Source: an uncultured Oscillibacter sp.
GTDB taxonomy: Bacteria; Bacillota; Clostridia; Oscillospirales; Oscillospiraceae
NCBI GenBank assembly: GCA_905200545.1
Contig: CAJKKQ010000034.1
Coordinates: forward strand, 1-22,336
Direction of reading: 5' to 3'
Length of the DNA stretch: 22,336 nucleotides
Made by a program: the position numbers and the translations under genes. Each line of letters begins with the position of its first letter. Positions within the stretch are counted from its first letter, which is position 1. Positions 13,370-21,739 of the stretch are shown piece by piece. Under the pieces are notes generated by a model. The model was not told the origin of the DNA. It saw only the letters and a list, made by a program, of their open reading frames with translations, and searched no databases.

Positions 13370-14317
13370 ATGGAAAAAGGAATGATGGATTTGTACTGTG
13401 TCATCGACATTGGATCCAACACTGTCCGCCTGGTGATCTACCAGCTGCGGGAGGGAGTGTTGCAGCCCATCTTGAATAATAAGGTGGCGGCGGGTCTTGC
13501 CTCCTATGTGGACAAGCAGGGACGCATGACCCCGGATGGTGTACGCAAGCTGGTGAGCATCCTGCGGGACTTCCAGCAGATCCTCAGTCTGCTGCCGGAT
13601 TGCCAGGTATTCCCTTTCGCCACCGCTTCCCTGCGCAATATCCAGAATACGGATTATGTTCTTCAGGAGATTGAAAACCTGTGCGGCATGCGGGTTCGGG
13701 TCCTCTCCGGTTATGAGGAGGCCATGCTGGACTACCGGGGCGCCACCCGGGCTCTGGATCGCTCCAGCGGATTGATGGCAGACATCGGCGGCGGCAGTAC
13801 CGAGCTGATTTTCTTCAAAGAGGGCCGGGTCCAGGCGGCGGAGTCCCTGCCCTTCGGCTCCTTGAATCTCTACCGGCGCTTCTGCTCAGGGCTGTTCCCC
13901 ACCGGCAGGGAGCTCAAGGAGATGGAGGCAGAACTCAAGTCCGCCCTGACGCTGACCCTGCCGGATACCGGAGAGTATGTCTCCCAGCCTCTCTACGCCA
14001 TCGGCGGCTCCGCCCGGGGACTGCTGTCCCTCTACCAGCAGTGGGACGAACCCAACGGTGCCTGCCTGGAATACCCCTGCACCTTCTTCCGGGAGGTGCT
14101 CTCCCGCAGCGAGAAGAAGCCCAAAAAGCTGCTGCGGCAAATTTTGAAGATCGCCCCGGATCGGGTGCACACCCTGGTGCCGGGGGCGCTGATCCTCCAT
14201 GTGGTGGCCAAGACCTATGGCAGCAGCACCGTACTCACCAGCCGGTACGGCGTACGGGAGGGCTACCTGGACTTTATGCTGGAATCTCAGAAAAACGGAG
14301 CAGAACACCATGGATAA
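13370..14317 (+). CDS. ppx: Ppx/GppA-family exopolyphosphatase
   Basis: The 315-residue protein belongs to the actin-like ASKHA ATPase fold. Phosphate-1 motif DIGSNTVRLVIYQL lies near residues 13-26, and phosphate-2 ADIGGGSTELIFF near 141-153. It would release phosphate from polyphosphate ends, or convert pppGpp to ppGpp. It is of the short type, lacking the HD-like C-terminal domain of the roughly 510-residue E. coli enzymes. Start choice is open: ATG 13370 opens the frame, but ATG 13382 and 13385 follow AAAAAGGA closely. It overlaps ppk by eight bases, so polyphosphate degradation and synthesis are co-expressed. Confidence 0.9.
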   Translation: MEKGMMDLYCVIDIGSNTVRLVIYQLREGVLQPILNNKVAAGLASYVDKQGRMTPDGVRKLVSILRDFQQILSLLPDCQVFPFATASLRNIQNTDYVLQEIENLCGMRVRVLSGYEEAMLDYRGATRALDRSSGLMADIGGGSTELIFFKEGRVQAAESLPFGSLNLYRRFCSGLFPTGRELKEMEAELKSALTLTLPDTGEYVSQPLYAIGGSARGLLSLYQQWDEPNGACLEYPCTFFREVLSRSEKKPKKLLRQILKIAPDRVHTLVPGALILHVVAKTYGSSTVLTSRYGVREGYLDFMLESQKNGAEHHG

Positions 14318-16427
14318 CCCTTCCTTTATGCAGAACCGTGAGCTCTCCTGGCTGCGCTTCAACGAGCGGGTGCTGCTGGAGGCCACTGACGAAACCGTCC
14401 CCCTGCTGGAACGGCTGAAATTCATTTCCATCTTCACCAGCAACCTGGACGAGTTCTTTATGATCCGGGTGGGAAGCCTCTTTGATCTGGATGCCGTCAA
14501 TCCCAAGGCGGTAGATCACCGCTCCGGCTGGACGCCGGGACAGCAGCTGGAGGCCATTTACCAGGCGGTGGCACCTCTCTACCAAAAGCGGGAGGAAATC
14601 TGCGACGCTGTGGAGGCCCAGCTGCGCCTCCACGGCATCAGCCGCCTGGCATTTACCGAGCTGGCTCCCTCAGAGCAGAAATTTGTCCGTCAGTACTTCA
14701 AATCCTCCGTGGCTCCCATCCTCTCTCCCCAGATCGTGGACACCCACCACCCCTTCCCCCACCTGAAAAACAAGGTGATCCATGTGGGCGCCTGGGTGAA
14801 GTACAAGTCCAAGGAGGTCTTCGGCGTCATCCAGCTGCCGGACTCCCTGCCGCCCATTCTGGTGCTGCCGGGCAGCGAGCTGCGCTACATCCACATGGAA
14901 GAGATCATCCTCACCTATCTGGACCAGCTGTTCCCCAACTACACGATCCTGGAAAAAGTGGTGTTCTCCGTTACCCGCAACGCCGACATCAATCCCGACG
15001 ACGAGGCCTTTGAGCTGGAACAGGAGGACTTCCGCAAGAAGATGAAGAAGGTCCTGCGCCAGCGCCAGCGGATGGCCCCGGTGCGGCTGGAGCTGTCCCA
15101 CGCCATCAGTGCTACCTTTTTGAACTATCTGCGGGAACGGCTCCCCATCCAGCCGGAGCAGGTCTTCATCACCCGGGCGCCGCTGAAGCTGGACTATGCC
15201 TTCTCCCTCTCCTCCAAGCTCTCCCCGGTGAAGCAGGCCGCCATGACCTATCCGCCCCACCGGCCCTGCATCACCGCCGGCATTACGCCGGAGGGCAGCA
15301 TCATCCGACAGGTGGAAAAGAAAGACCGGCTGCTCTCCTTCCCCTTTGAGAGCATGGCTCCCTTCCTTTCCCTGATCCACGAAGCGGCCTGGGATCCCAC
15401 GGTGCTCTCCATCAAAATCACCATCTACCGCCTGGCCCGAAAGGCCAAGCTGGTGGAATACCTGTGCGCCGCCGCCGAAAACGGCAAGGATGTCACGGTT
15501 CTCATTGAGCTGCGGGCCCGCTTCGACGAGCAGAACAACATCGACTGGTCTGAACGGCTGGAGGAAGCCGGATGCACCGTCATCTACGGATTTGAGTCCT
15601 ACAAGGTCCACTCCAAGATCTGTCTCATCACCCGGCGGGAACGGGGCGAGGTCAAGTACATCACCCAGATCGGCACGGGAAACTACAATGAGAAAACCGC
15701 CGAGCAATACACGGATCTCTCCTTGATGACTGCTGATCCCCGGATCGGCCGGGACGCGGCGGAGTTCTTCAAAAACATGTCCATCGCCAATCTGGAAGGG
15801 CACTATCGAGAGCTGCTGGTAGCGCCGGTATCTTTGAAATCCACCATCATGCAGCTCATCGACCAGGAGATCACCAAGCGGCAGAACGGCCGCATCCGCA
15901 TCAAGGTCAACTCCATCACCGACACGGATATCATCGAGAAGCTCAAGCAGGCCTCCTGCGCCGGCGTCCGGGTGGATATGGTTGTCCGGGGCATCTGCTG
16001 TATTCTGCCCCAGGTACCGGGGAAAACCGAGAACCTGCGGATTGTCAGTGTAGTGGGCCGGTATCTGGAGCACTCCCGGATCTATGTGTTCGGCACAGGG
16101 GAGAGCGCCAAAATCTACCTCTCCTCTGCAGACTTCATGACCCGCAACACCCAACACCGGGTGGAGGTGGCTGTCCCGGTGTACGACCCGGACGCCCGCA
16201 AAAAGGTATTGCAGATCCTGGAGCTGTGCCTGGCGGACAACACCAAGGCCCGCCTGCTGACCTCTGATGGGCAGTATGTGCTCCCGCCTCAGGAAGGCAC
16301 CCCGGTGGACTGCCAGCAGCAACTGCTGACCCTGGCGGAGGAAACGGCCTCCAGGCAAACCGTCAAAGCTTCCCAAACCAAACCCCTCACCTGGCTGCAA
16401 AGCCGGTTCCATCATCTCTTCCACTGA
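14310..16427 (+). CDS. ppk1: polyphosphate kinase 1
   Basis: This 705-residue enzyme makes polyphosphate from ATP. The N-terminal domain opens with NRELSWLRFNERVLLEA, then LDEFFMIRVG. The catalytic PLD-like domains carry H434 (YKVHSKICLI), the expected autophosphorylated histidine matching H435 of the E. coli enzyme, and H588 (LEHSRIYVFG) as the second conserved histidine. TQIGTGNYNEKTAEQYTDLSL and SSADFMTRNTQHRVEVAVPV are also typical. The ATG at 14310 overlaps the end of ppx by eight bases and follows GGAG (14297-14300). A hairpin terminator follows, so the operon is ppx-ppk1. Confidence 0.97.
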   Translation: MDNPSFMQNRELSWLRFNERVLLEATDETVPLLERLKFISIFTSNLDEFFMIRVGSLFDLDAVNPKAVDHRSGWTPGQQLEAIYQAVAPLYQKREEICDAVEAQLRLHGISRLAFTELAPSEQKFVRQYFKSSVAPILSPQIVDTHHPFPHLKNKVIHVGAWVKYKSKEVFGVIQLPDSLPPILVLPGSELRYIHMEEIILTYLDQLFPNYTILEKVVFSVTRNADINPDDEAFELEQEDFRKKMKKVLRQRQRMAPVRLELSHAISATFLNYLRERLPIQPEQVFITRAPLKLDYAFSLSSKLSPVKQAAMTYPPHRPCITAGITPEGSIIRQVEKKDRLLSFPFESMAPFLSLIHEAAWDPTVLSIKITIYRLARKAKLVEYLCAAAENGKDVTVLIELRARFDEQNNIDWSERLEEAGCTVIYGFESYKVHSKICLITRRERGEVKYITQIGTGNYNEKTAEQYTDLSLMTADPRIGRDAAEFFKNMSIANLEGHYRELLVAPVSLKSTIMQLIDQEITKRQNGRIRIKVNSITDTDIIEKLKQASCAGVRVDMVVRGICCILPQVPGKTENLRIVSVVGRYLEHSRIYVFGTGESAKIYLSSADFMTRNTQHRVEVAVPVYDPDARKKVLQILELCLADNTKARLLTSDGQYVLPPQEGTPVDCQQQLLTLAEETASRQTVKASQTKPLTWLQSRFHHLFH

Positions 16428-16432
16428 CCCCA

Positions 16433-16477
16433 CAGCCTCCGGGAATACAAATATCCCCGGAGGCTGCTTCAATTTTT
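16433..16477 (+). terminator. terminator of ppx-ppk1
   Basis: CAGCCTCCGGG (16433-16443) pairs with CCCGGAGGCTG (16456-16466), a perfect 11-bp stem with a 12-base loop, followed by CTTCAATTTTT. Confidence 0.9.
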
Positions 16478-16489
16478 ATCGTTTAGGGG

Positions 16490-16518
16490 TTGCAATTTTC
16501 CAAGAGGCATCGTATACT
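16490..16518 (+). promoter_or_regulatory. promoter of the ribU transcript
   Basis: TTGCAA (16490-16495), 17 bases, TATACT (16513-16518). Transcription would start about 20 bases before the FMN aptamer. Confidence 0.8.
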
Positions 16519-16545
16519 AGGCTACGGAAAACAACTGAATACTTT

Positions 16546-16665
16546 GTCTTCAGGGCGGGGTGCAAGTCCCCACTGGCGGTAAAGTCCGCGACCGGATGCC
16601 ATAGGGTATCCGCTGATCCGGTGCAACTCCGGGACCAACAGTCACAGTCTGGATGGAAGAAGATG
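16546..16665 (+). promoter_or_regulatory. FMN riboswitch (RFN element)
   Basis: Conserved RFN blocks occur in order: TCTTCAGGGCGGGGTGCAAG (16547-16566), CCCCACTGGCGGTAAAGTCC (about 16569-16588), CGCGACC, GATCCGGTGCAACTCCGGGA (16615-16634), CCAACAGTCACAGTCTGGAT (16636-16655) and closing AGAAGATG. They match the GGGCRGGGTGAAATTCCC, GGCGGTAAAGCCCGCGA and CCGACAGT.AGTCTGGATG consensus. It precedes ribU, so riboflavin uptake is reduced when FMN is high. Confidence 0.98.
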
Positions 16666-16679
16666 AGTGCGGCAGGGCC

Positions 16680-16766
16680 GTGCATGTGTGTGCACTTCTT
16701 TGTTGCTGGTTCACCTTGGAGAAGTCAAAGCGTCCAGGGTGTTTCCAAGCAAACAAAAGGAGTGCA
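16680..16766 (+). promoter_or_regulatory. expression platform of the FMN riboswitch: anti-Shine-Dalgarno pairing
   Basis: TGCACTTCTTT (16691-16701) can pair over eleven positions, with one G-U wobble, with AAAGGAGTGCA (16756-16766), which contains the ribU ribosome site. GTGCA (16680-16684) can pair instead with TGCAC (16691-16695) and would free the site. No strong terminator with a T-run lies here. This suggests control at translation initiation. Confidence 0.65.
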
Positions 16767-16771
16767 TTTTT

Positions 16772-17473
16772 ATGTCTGATCCCAATATCAACGCCATCCC
16801 CGTCAACCGTTCCCGGATGAATGTCCGCACCATTACATCCCTGGGTATGCTCACCGCCATCGCTTATGTGGTGATGCTGCTGAGCAAGGCCCTGCCCCAG
16901 GTCTCCGGCTTTTTGCAGCTGGATGTGAAAGACACCGTCATCTGTATCGGCGGCTTCGTCTTCGGCCCGCTGGCCGCTGCCATCATCTCCATTGTGGTGG
17001 CTCTGGTGGAAATGTTCACCGTCAGCGACACCGGCCCCATCGGCATGATCATGAACGTGCTGGCCACCGCATCTTTCTGCTGCACCGCCGCCTTCGTCTA
17101 TAAAAAAGTCCACACCAAGAAAGGCGCTGTCATTGGTCTGACCCTGGGTGTCATCGCTCTCACTGCCGTGATGCTGCTGTGGAACTACCTGATCACCCCC
17201 CTGTACATGACCAACTTCAGCCGCGGGGATATCGCCGCCATGCTGCCCACCATCTTCCTTCCCTTTAACCTGGTGAAAGGCGGGCTCAACATGGCGCTGA
17301 TCCTGGTGCTCTACAAGCCCGTGGTCACCGCACTGCGCCGGGCCAAGCTGGTGCCGGAATCCCAGACCCTCCAGCAGAATACCGGCAAGATCAACGCCGG
17401 CTTCGTACTCTTCTCTCTGGCTCTGCTGGCCACCTTCGTACTGCTGGCCCTGGTGCTTATGGGCATCCTGTGA
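16772..17473 (+). CDS. ribU: ECF transporter S component, riboflavin-specific (RibU)
   Basis: The 233-residue membrane protein has about six helices after a short N-terminal tail. Its first helix segment (ITSLGMLTAIAYVVMLLSK), then FLQLDVKDTVICIGGFVFGPLAAAIISIVVALVEM, and NLVKGGLNMALILVLYKP are characteristic of RibU-type S components. It needs the shared ECF module from elsewhere in the genome. The ATG at 16772 follows AAAAGGAG (16755-16762) by nine bases. The FMN riboswitch upstream gives independent evidence for riboflavin or FMN-precursor uptake. A seventh hydrophobic stretch at the C-terminus (about 205-230) is longer than in the minimal family form. Confidence 0.94.
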   Translation: MSDPNINAIPVNRSRMNVRTITSLGMLTAIAYVVMLLSKALPQVSGFLQLDVKDTVICIGGFVFGPLAAAIISIVVALVEMFTVSDTGPIGMIMNVLATASFCCTAAFVYKKVHTKKGAVIGLTLGVIALTAVMLLWNYLITPLYMTNFSRGDIAAMLPTIFLPFNLVKGGLNMALILVLYKPVVTALRRAKLVPESQTLQQNTGKINAGFVLFSLALLATFVLLALVLMGIL

Positions 17474-17494
17474 GCGGACAATACAAACCCTTTG

Positions 17495-17540
17495 CGGGAG
17501 CGGCGCCTGTCTGGTGCCGCTCCCGTCTTTTCCCTTTTCA
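17495..17540 (+). terminator. terminator of ribU
   Basis: CGGGAGCGGC (17495-17504) pairs perfectly with GCCGCTCCCG (17516-17525), followed by TCTTTTCCCTTTT. Its T-rich tail overlaps the -35 of dinB. Confidence 0.92.
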
Positions 17541-17563
17541 ACGCCGAACAAATGTGCTATATT
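17535..17563 (+). promoter_or_regulatory. dinB promoter with probable LexA (SOS) box
   Basis: TTTTCA (17535-17540), 17 bases, TATATT (17558-17563) preceded by TG at 17555-17556. Within the spacer CGAACAAATGTGCT (17545-17558) matches 12 of 14 positions of the Gram-positive LexA consensus CGAACRNRYGTTYG. It abuts the -10, as SOS boxes do. Confidence 0.7.
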
Positions 17564-17585
17564 GAATGCAGGAAAGGAGGCCGCC

Positions 17586-18803
17586 ATGGACAGGATCATT
17601 CTGCACTGCGATTTGAACTGCTTTTTTGCCTCCGTGGAGCTGTTGAGCCATCCGGATCTGCGTCACCTCCCAGTGGCAGTGTGCGGCGATCCCTCCTCCC
17701 GGCACGGCATCATCCTGGCCAAAAACGAGCCTGCCAAGCGCTGCGGTGTCCAGACAGCGGAGACCATCTGGCAGGCCAAGAAAAAATGTCCGTCCCTGGT
17801 CCTGCTGCCCCCTCACCATGACCGCTACCGGGTCTATTCCAAGCAGGTCAACGCCATCTACGAGCAGTACACCGACCTGGTGGAGCCCTTCGGCATCGAC
17901 GAGAGCTGGCTGGATGTCACCGGCTCCCTGCACCTCTTCGGCGGCGACGCCGCGGCTTTGGCGGACACCCTGCGCCGCCGGGTTCGGGAGGAACTGGGCC
18001 TTACCTTGTCCGTAGGGGTGAGCTTTAACAAGGTCTTTGCCAAGCTGGGCAGCGACTATAAAAAGCCGGATGCCACCACCGTCATTTCCCGGGAAAACTG
18101 GAAGGAGATCGTCTGGCCCCTGCCGGTGGGAGACCTGCTGTTCGTAGGGGGTGCGGCCAGGAAGCTGCTGGCCCAATACGGCGTGAAAACCATCGGGGAT
18201 CTGGCAGCCTGCCCCACAGACATGCTGGAATCCCTGATGGGCAAGCTGGGCACCCAGCTCCATGAGTACGCCTGTGGACTGGACGCCTCCCCTGTCCGCT
18301 CCCGGTATGACCGGGAACCGGTAAAATCCGTAGGCAACGGCACCACCTTCCCTCAGAACCTCACCACCTGGGAACAAGTCCGGGGGGGTATTGCCGTGCT
18401 GGCGGACTCCGTGGCCACCCGGCTGCGCCGCTATGGGCTCTATGCCGGCGGCGTGCAGGTAACGGTGCGGGATCCGGCCTTCCGTGACCGCTCCCGGCAA
18501 ACCCAGCTTTCCACCCCTACCCACCTGATCCGGGATATCACCGCAGCAGCCATGGAACTGACGGGGCAGCTTTGGAAGCCCCCGTCCCCCATCCGGGCCC
18601 TGACCGTCACTGCCATTCATCTGGCCACGCCATCGGATGCCTATGAGCAGGTGGATCTGTTTACCGCCGCGGAGGCTCCCAAACGAAAAAAACAGGAACA
18701 ACTGGAAGCTGCTATGGATCACATCCGCAGCAAATATGGTACGGACGCCATCTCCTACGGGGCGTCCAGGCCGGAAAAGGAGGAGGAAGACCCCCTGCCA
18801 TGA
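17586..18803 (+). CDS. dinB: DNA polymerase IV, Y family
   Basis: This 405-residue translesion polymerase has metal ligand D9 in HCDLNCFFASVE, D105-E106 in GIDESWLDVT, and F14 as the steric gate. The fingers carry the AVCGDPSSRHGIILAKN segment, and the HhH thumb and little finger follow (about 170-350). QVDLF at residues 355-359 is a QxxLF-type beta-clamp binding motif, and the tail is Glu-rich. It copies damaged DNA with low fidelity. The ATG at 17586 follows AAAGGAGG. A probable LexA box in the promoter fits SOS control, and the stop overlaps the next gene as ATGA. Confidence 0.95.
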   Translation: MDRIILHCDLNCFFASVELLSHPDLRHLPVAVCGDPSSRHGIILAKNEPAKRCGVQTAETIWQAKKKCPSLVLLPPHHDRYRVYSKQVNAIYEQYTDLVEPFGIDESWLDVTGSLHLFGGDAAALADTLRRRVREELGLTLSVGVSFNKVFAKLGSDYKKPDATTVISRENWKEIVWPLPVGDLLFVGGAARKLLAQYGVKTIGDLAACPTDMLESLMGKLGTQLHEYACGLDASPVRSRYDREPVKSVGNGTTFPQNLTTWEQVRGGIAVLADSVATRLRRYGLYAGGVQVTVRDPAFRDRSRQTQLSTPTHLIRDITAAAMELTGQLWKPPSPIRALTVTAIHLATPSDAYEQVDLFTAAEAPKRKKQEQLEAAMDHIRSKYGTDAISYGASRPEKEEEDPLP

Positions 18804-19387
18804 CGCGACAAGAGGAAAAACAGCAGCTGCGCGCAGTCATGCGCGCCCGGGAGCGCCAGCTTTCCGATCGATATCGCCGTGAAAGCGATCAGGCCATCGC
18901 CGCCCATCTCACCGCCATGCCGGAATACCAGGCTGCCGGAACCATCTTTTGCTTTGTAGGCACTCCCCATGAGATCGACACCCGCCCCATCCTGGAGAAC
19001 GCTCTGGCCGCCGGTAAGCGGCTGTGCGTGCCCCTGTGCACCGGGCCGGGCATGATGGAACTGCGGCAGATCACAACCCTTTCCCAACTCTCCCCGGGTG
19101 CGTACGGTATCCCGGAACCTCCGGAGGATGCGCCCACTGTCTCCGTGGACGAGACAGATTTTGCCATCCTCCCCTGCCTCACCTGCAACCATCTGGGCCA
19201 CCGTCTTGGGCAAGGTCAGGGATATTACGACCGTTTTTTGGCTCACTACCGCAGCGGTGCTGTGCTGCTCTGCCGGGAAAAGCTCATTCGGGAGGAGATC
19301 CCTCTGGAGCCCCATGATTATCCCATTCCCTGGGTGCTGACGGAGCGGGGCCTCTATGAGGACGGCATCCCCGCCCGGCTGGAGTAA
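18800..19387 (+). CDS. 5-formyltetrahydrofolate cyclo-ligase
   Basis: The 195-residue enzyme (MTHFS) converts 5-formyl-THF to 5,10-methenyl-THF with ATP, recycling a folate storage form. Family landmarks are [16 protein letters not shown] at the N-terminus, [17 protein letters not shown] (49-65) and the ATP-binding [11 protein letters not shown] (137-147). The last of these is usually GYGGGYYDRFL; Q138 and Q140 are departures from the common form. It overlaps dinB by four bases (ATGA), an unrelated partner. The next gene, glyA, makes the substrate 5-formyl-THF as a side product, so the pairing with glyA is metabolically sensible. Confidence 0.95.
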   Translation: MTRQEEKQQLRAVMRARERQLSDRYRRESDQAIAAHLTAMPEYQAAGTIFCFVGTPHEIDTRPILENALAAGKRLCVPLCTGPGMMELRQITTLSQLSPGAYGIPEPPEDAPTVSVDETDFAILPCLTCNHLGHRLGQGQGYYDRFLAHYRSGAVLLCREKLIREEIPLEPHDYPIPWVLTERGLYEDGIPARLE

Positions 19388-19394
19388 CACAATT

Positions 19395-19440
19395 TGCCGG
19401 AATCGTCAAATTCCATCTTCTTTTTGGGGAAATCTTCGTA
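19395..19440 (+). terminator. weak terminator candidate after the cyclo-ligase gene
   Basis: GGAAT (19400-19404), six bases, ATTCC (19411-19415), then ATCTTCTTTTT. The stem is only five pairs. An alternative AATTTG/CAAATT pairing overlaps it. Confidence 0.3.
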
Positions 19441-19461
19441 AGGGTAATACCTCTCCTTATC

Positions 19462-19490
19462 TTGACATGCCCCTGTGTTTTTGTTACCCT
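19462..19490 (+). promoter_or_regulatory. promoter of glyA
   Basis: A perfect TTGACA (19462-19467), 17 bases, then TACCCT (19485-19490) preceded by TG (19482-19483), an extended -10. It is about 50 bases from the start codon. No glycine riboswitch is visible in the short leader. Confidence 0.6.
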
Positions 19491-19538
19491 TATAGTGTTC
19501 ACTGTTTCATTAACAATTCTTATGAGGAGGAACGTTCC

Positions 19539-20783
19539 GTGATTCAGGAGACTATGGAGTACCTCTCCCGGCTGGATCCCGAAGTGGGGGCATCCATTCA
19601 GGAGGAATTTGCCCGTCAGCGCCGCAATATCGAATTGATCGCCTCCGAAAACATTGTCAGCGAGGCTGTTATGCTGGCCATGGGCACCTGCCTCACCAAC
19701 AAATACGCCGAAGGCTATCCCGGCAAGCGTTATTACGGCGGCTGCTACGCCGTGGACGTCACCGAGGAGATCGCCCGCAAGCGTGCCTGTCAGCTCTTCG
19801 GCTGCAACTTTGCCAATGTCCAGCCCCACTCCGGCGCCAACGCCAATCTGGCCGCCTTCTTCGCCCTGGCACAGCCCGGCGATACCATCCTGGGCATGAA
19901 TCTGGCTCATGGCGGCCATCTCAGTCACGGCAGTCCCGTGAATATCTCCGGAAAGTACTTCCATGTGGTTCCCTACGGCCTGGGCGAAGATGAGACCATC
20001 GACTACGACGCCCTGCTCCAAACCGCCAAGGAATGCCGTCCCAAGATCATCATTGCCGGTGCCAGCGCCTATCCCCGCATCATTGACTTTGCCAAGTTCC
20101 GCCAGGTGGCGGACGAGGTAGGTGCTTATCTGATGGTGGACATGGCACACATCGCCGGTCTGGTAGCCGCCGGAGTCCATCCCTCCCCCATCCCCTATGC
20201 CGACGTGGTCACTACCACCACCCACAAGACCCTTCGGGGTCCCCGGGGCGGCCTGATCCTCTGCAACGACGAGGAGATCTACAAGAAAATCAACTCCGCT
20301 GTGTTCCCCGGCACCCAGGGCGGCCCCCTGGAGCACATCATCGCCGCCAAGGCTGTCTGCTTCGGCGAGGCGCTGAAGCCCGAGTTCAAGGCCTACGGAG
20401 AGCAGATCGTGAAGAATGCCAAAGTTCTGGCTGAAGAGCTGGTAAAACAGGGCTTCCGCCTGGTCTCCGGCGGAACGGACAACCATCTGATGCTGGTGGA
20501 TGTCCGTAACTTCCACATTACCGGCAAGGAGTTTGAGCACCGCCTGGACGAGGTTCAGATCACCGTCAACAAGAACGCCATTCCCAACGACCCGGAAAAG
20601 CCCTTTGTCACCAGCGGCATTCGGGTGGGCACGCCTGCTGTCACCTCCCGGGGCTTCAAAGAGCCCGAGATGGTGAAGATTGCCGCCTGGATGGGTCAGG
20701 TAGCCCGGGACTTCGAAGGCTGCAAAGATCAGGTCCGCAGCGAAGTCAACGCCCTGTGCCAGCAGTTCCCCATCTACGAATAA
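19539..20783 (+). CDS. glyA: serine hydroxymethyltransferase
   Basis: The 414-residue PLP enzyme interconverts serine and glycine and supplies 5,10-methylene-THF. It has [15 protein letters not shown] near 31-45, the [14 protein letters not shown] segment, [17 protein letters not shown], and the PLP lysine K230 in [14 protein letters not shown]. The end [15 protein letters not shown] is also diagnostic. I chose GTG at 19539 since GAGGAGG (19524-19530) stands eight bases before it; ATG at 19554 is a possible shorter start (409 residues). It has its own promoter and a very strong terminator. Upstream lies a folate enzyme, so the two form a one-carbon pair although probably not one transcript. 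Confidence 0.97.
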   Translation: MIQETMEYLSRLDPEVGASIQEEFARQRRNIELIASENIVSEAVMLAMGTCLTNKYAEGYPGKRYYGGCYAVDVTEEIARKRACQLFGCNFANVQPHSGANANLAAFFALAQPGDTILGMNLAHGGHLSHGSPVNISGKYFHVVPYGLGEDETIDYDALLQTAKECRPKIIIAGASAYPRIIDFAKFRQVADEVGAYLMVDMAHIAGLVAAGVHPSPIPYADVVTTTTHKTLRGPRGGLILCNDEEIYKKINSAVFPGTQGGPLEHIIAAKAVCFGEALKPEFKAYGEQIVKNAKVLAEELVKQGFRLVSGGTDNHLMLVDVRNFHITGKEFEHRLDEVQITVNKNAIPNDPEKPFVTSGIRVGTPAVTSRGFKEPEMVKIAAWMGQVARDFEGCKDQVRSEVNALCQQFPIYE

Positions 20784-20789
20784 AATTTG

Positions 20790-20827
20790 AAGAAGGGTTC
20801 CGGCTCAGTAGAGCCGGAACCCTTCTT
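20790..20827. terminator. bidirectional terminator of glyA and the anti-sigma gene
   Basis: AAGAAGGGTTCCGGCTC (20790-20806), AGTA, GAGCCGGAACCCTTCTT (20811-20827) is a perfect 17-bp stem. It is followed by T on the plus strand and by TCAAATTTTA on the minus strand, so it serves both converging units. Confidence 0.95.
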
Positions 20828-21739
20828 TCAAAACAGCTGTAATACCTCTTCCATCAATTTGCGAACTTCAGCCTGCTGCCCGGGCCCTGCAGGAGCGCTG
20901 ATTCCCAGCCGATAGAGACCATTCCCCATCACAAAATAGGCATCTATGCTAACATAACCGCCCTGCAAAACGGATGGGGTCACTAAAAAGACCGCCTGTC
21001 CGCTGCCGGTGGCAGTCTCTTCCGTTTGAAACGTCACAAATTGGTCCCCCCAGGCTGCACCGTGTTCCATATCCCACTCGCTCCCCTCCGGCCACAGAGA
21101 TATGTTCAGTGTGAGCCGGTTCAATCCGGAAACATAACCGGTCTCTACGCCCACATTCTGTATAATCCCTTCAGCATTTCCAATCAGCCGTACAAGACAA
21201 TGGGTCTCCTCCTCTTTTCCGTAAAGAAGCCCGCTGTCAAATGCAATCCCGTTATAAGTGCCCTGCTCCAGCGCACTTTCCTCCAAGGGGTTCGTCAAAG
21301 AAATCCCCAGGAAGTTCTCGCACGCAGACCAGCTATCCAGGTATGTCCGCCAGTCCCCAGGGTACCAGCTGTCTTCAGGTGAACACTCCAGGAACGCCTG
21401 CCGTATCTCCTCCATAGCTGCATACACCGCATCTGAAAAGTCCTCTCGGGGAATCCTGGGCACTTCTGCTGCAATCGAATAGTAGGACAACTCGTCACCA
21501 CTGTTCATCTCCAATAATCGAATCTGCCAGACGCCAGCAGCCAAAGCAGAAACTGATAGCACAACCGCTGCCGCAATCACCAATACCAACCGCTTGCGCT
21601 TCCCACCGGTCTTCACGCCAATTAAGCACCCTGTCCGTATCTCTTCCTCTAATTGATCCATCTGAGACACATAACTTTCCGGCAACGCAACGGGCTCCAA
21701 CTGTGCCAGTTCAAATAGCCTTCGGTCCAACTCATCCAT
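20828..21739 (-). CDS. single-pass membrane protein, probable anti-sigma factor
   Basis: The 303-residue protein has an N-terminal cytoplasmic part (about 1-50, MDELDRRLFELAQLEPVALP onward, ending in basic GGKRKR), one membrane helix (about 51-70) and a long extracytoplasmic domain (about 71-303). This is the topology of anti-sigma factors paired with ECF sigma factors. It overlaps the sigma gene by eight bases, further evidence for pairing. I do not see an HCC zinc motif of the ZAS type. The external domain carries C118, C139 and C182 and no recognised fold, so the signal is unknown. The role is inferred from topology and context. Confidence 0.75.
   Translation of the reverse strand: MDELDRRLFELAQLEPVALPESYVSQMDQLEEEIRTGCLIGVKTGGKRKRLVLVIAAAVVLSVSALAAGVWQIRLLEMNSGDELSYYSIAAEVPRIPREDFSDAVYAAMEEIRQAFLECSPEDSWYPGDWRTYLDSWSACENFLGISLTNPLEESALEQGTYNGIAFDSGLLYGKEEETHCLVRLIGNAEGIIQNVGVETGYVSGLNRLTLNISLWPEGSEWDMEHGAAWGDQFVTFQTEETATGSGQAVFLVTPSVLQGGYVSIDAYFVMGNGLYRLGISAPAGPGQQAEVRKLMEEVLQLF

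Noticed and set aside
14670..16472. 600-codon open frame on the minus strand opposite ppk1
   Set aside because: Mirror frame of a well-supported gene with low-complexity composition and no recognisable motif.
19388..19538. Possible glycine or SAM-type riboswitch before glyA
   Set aside because: No aptamer core is recognisable and the promoter lies only about 50 bases from the start codon.
19284..20540. 418-codon minus-strand frame opposite glyA, and similar ones opposite lysA (4230-5525) and dinB (17538-18722)
   Set aside because: Same pattern of antisense frames in GC-rich coding DNA; no motifs and no initiation signals.
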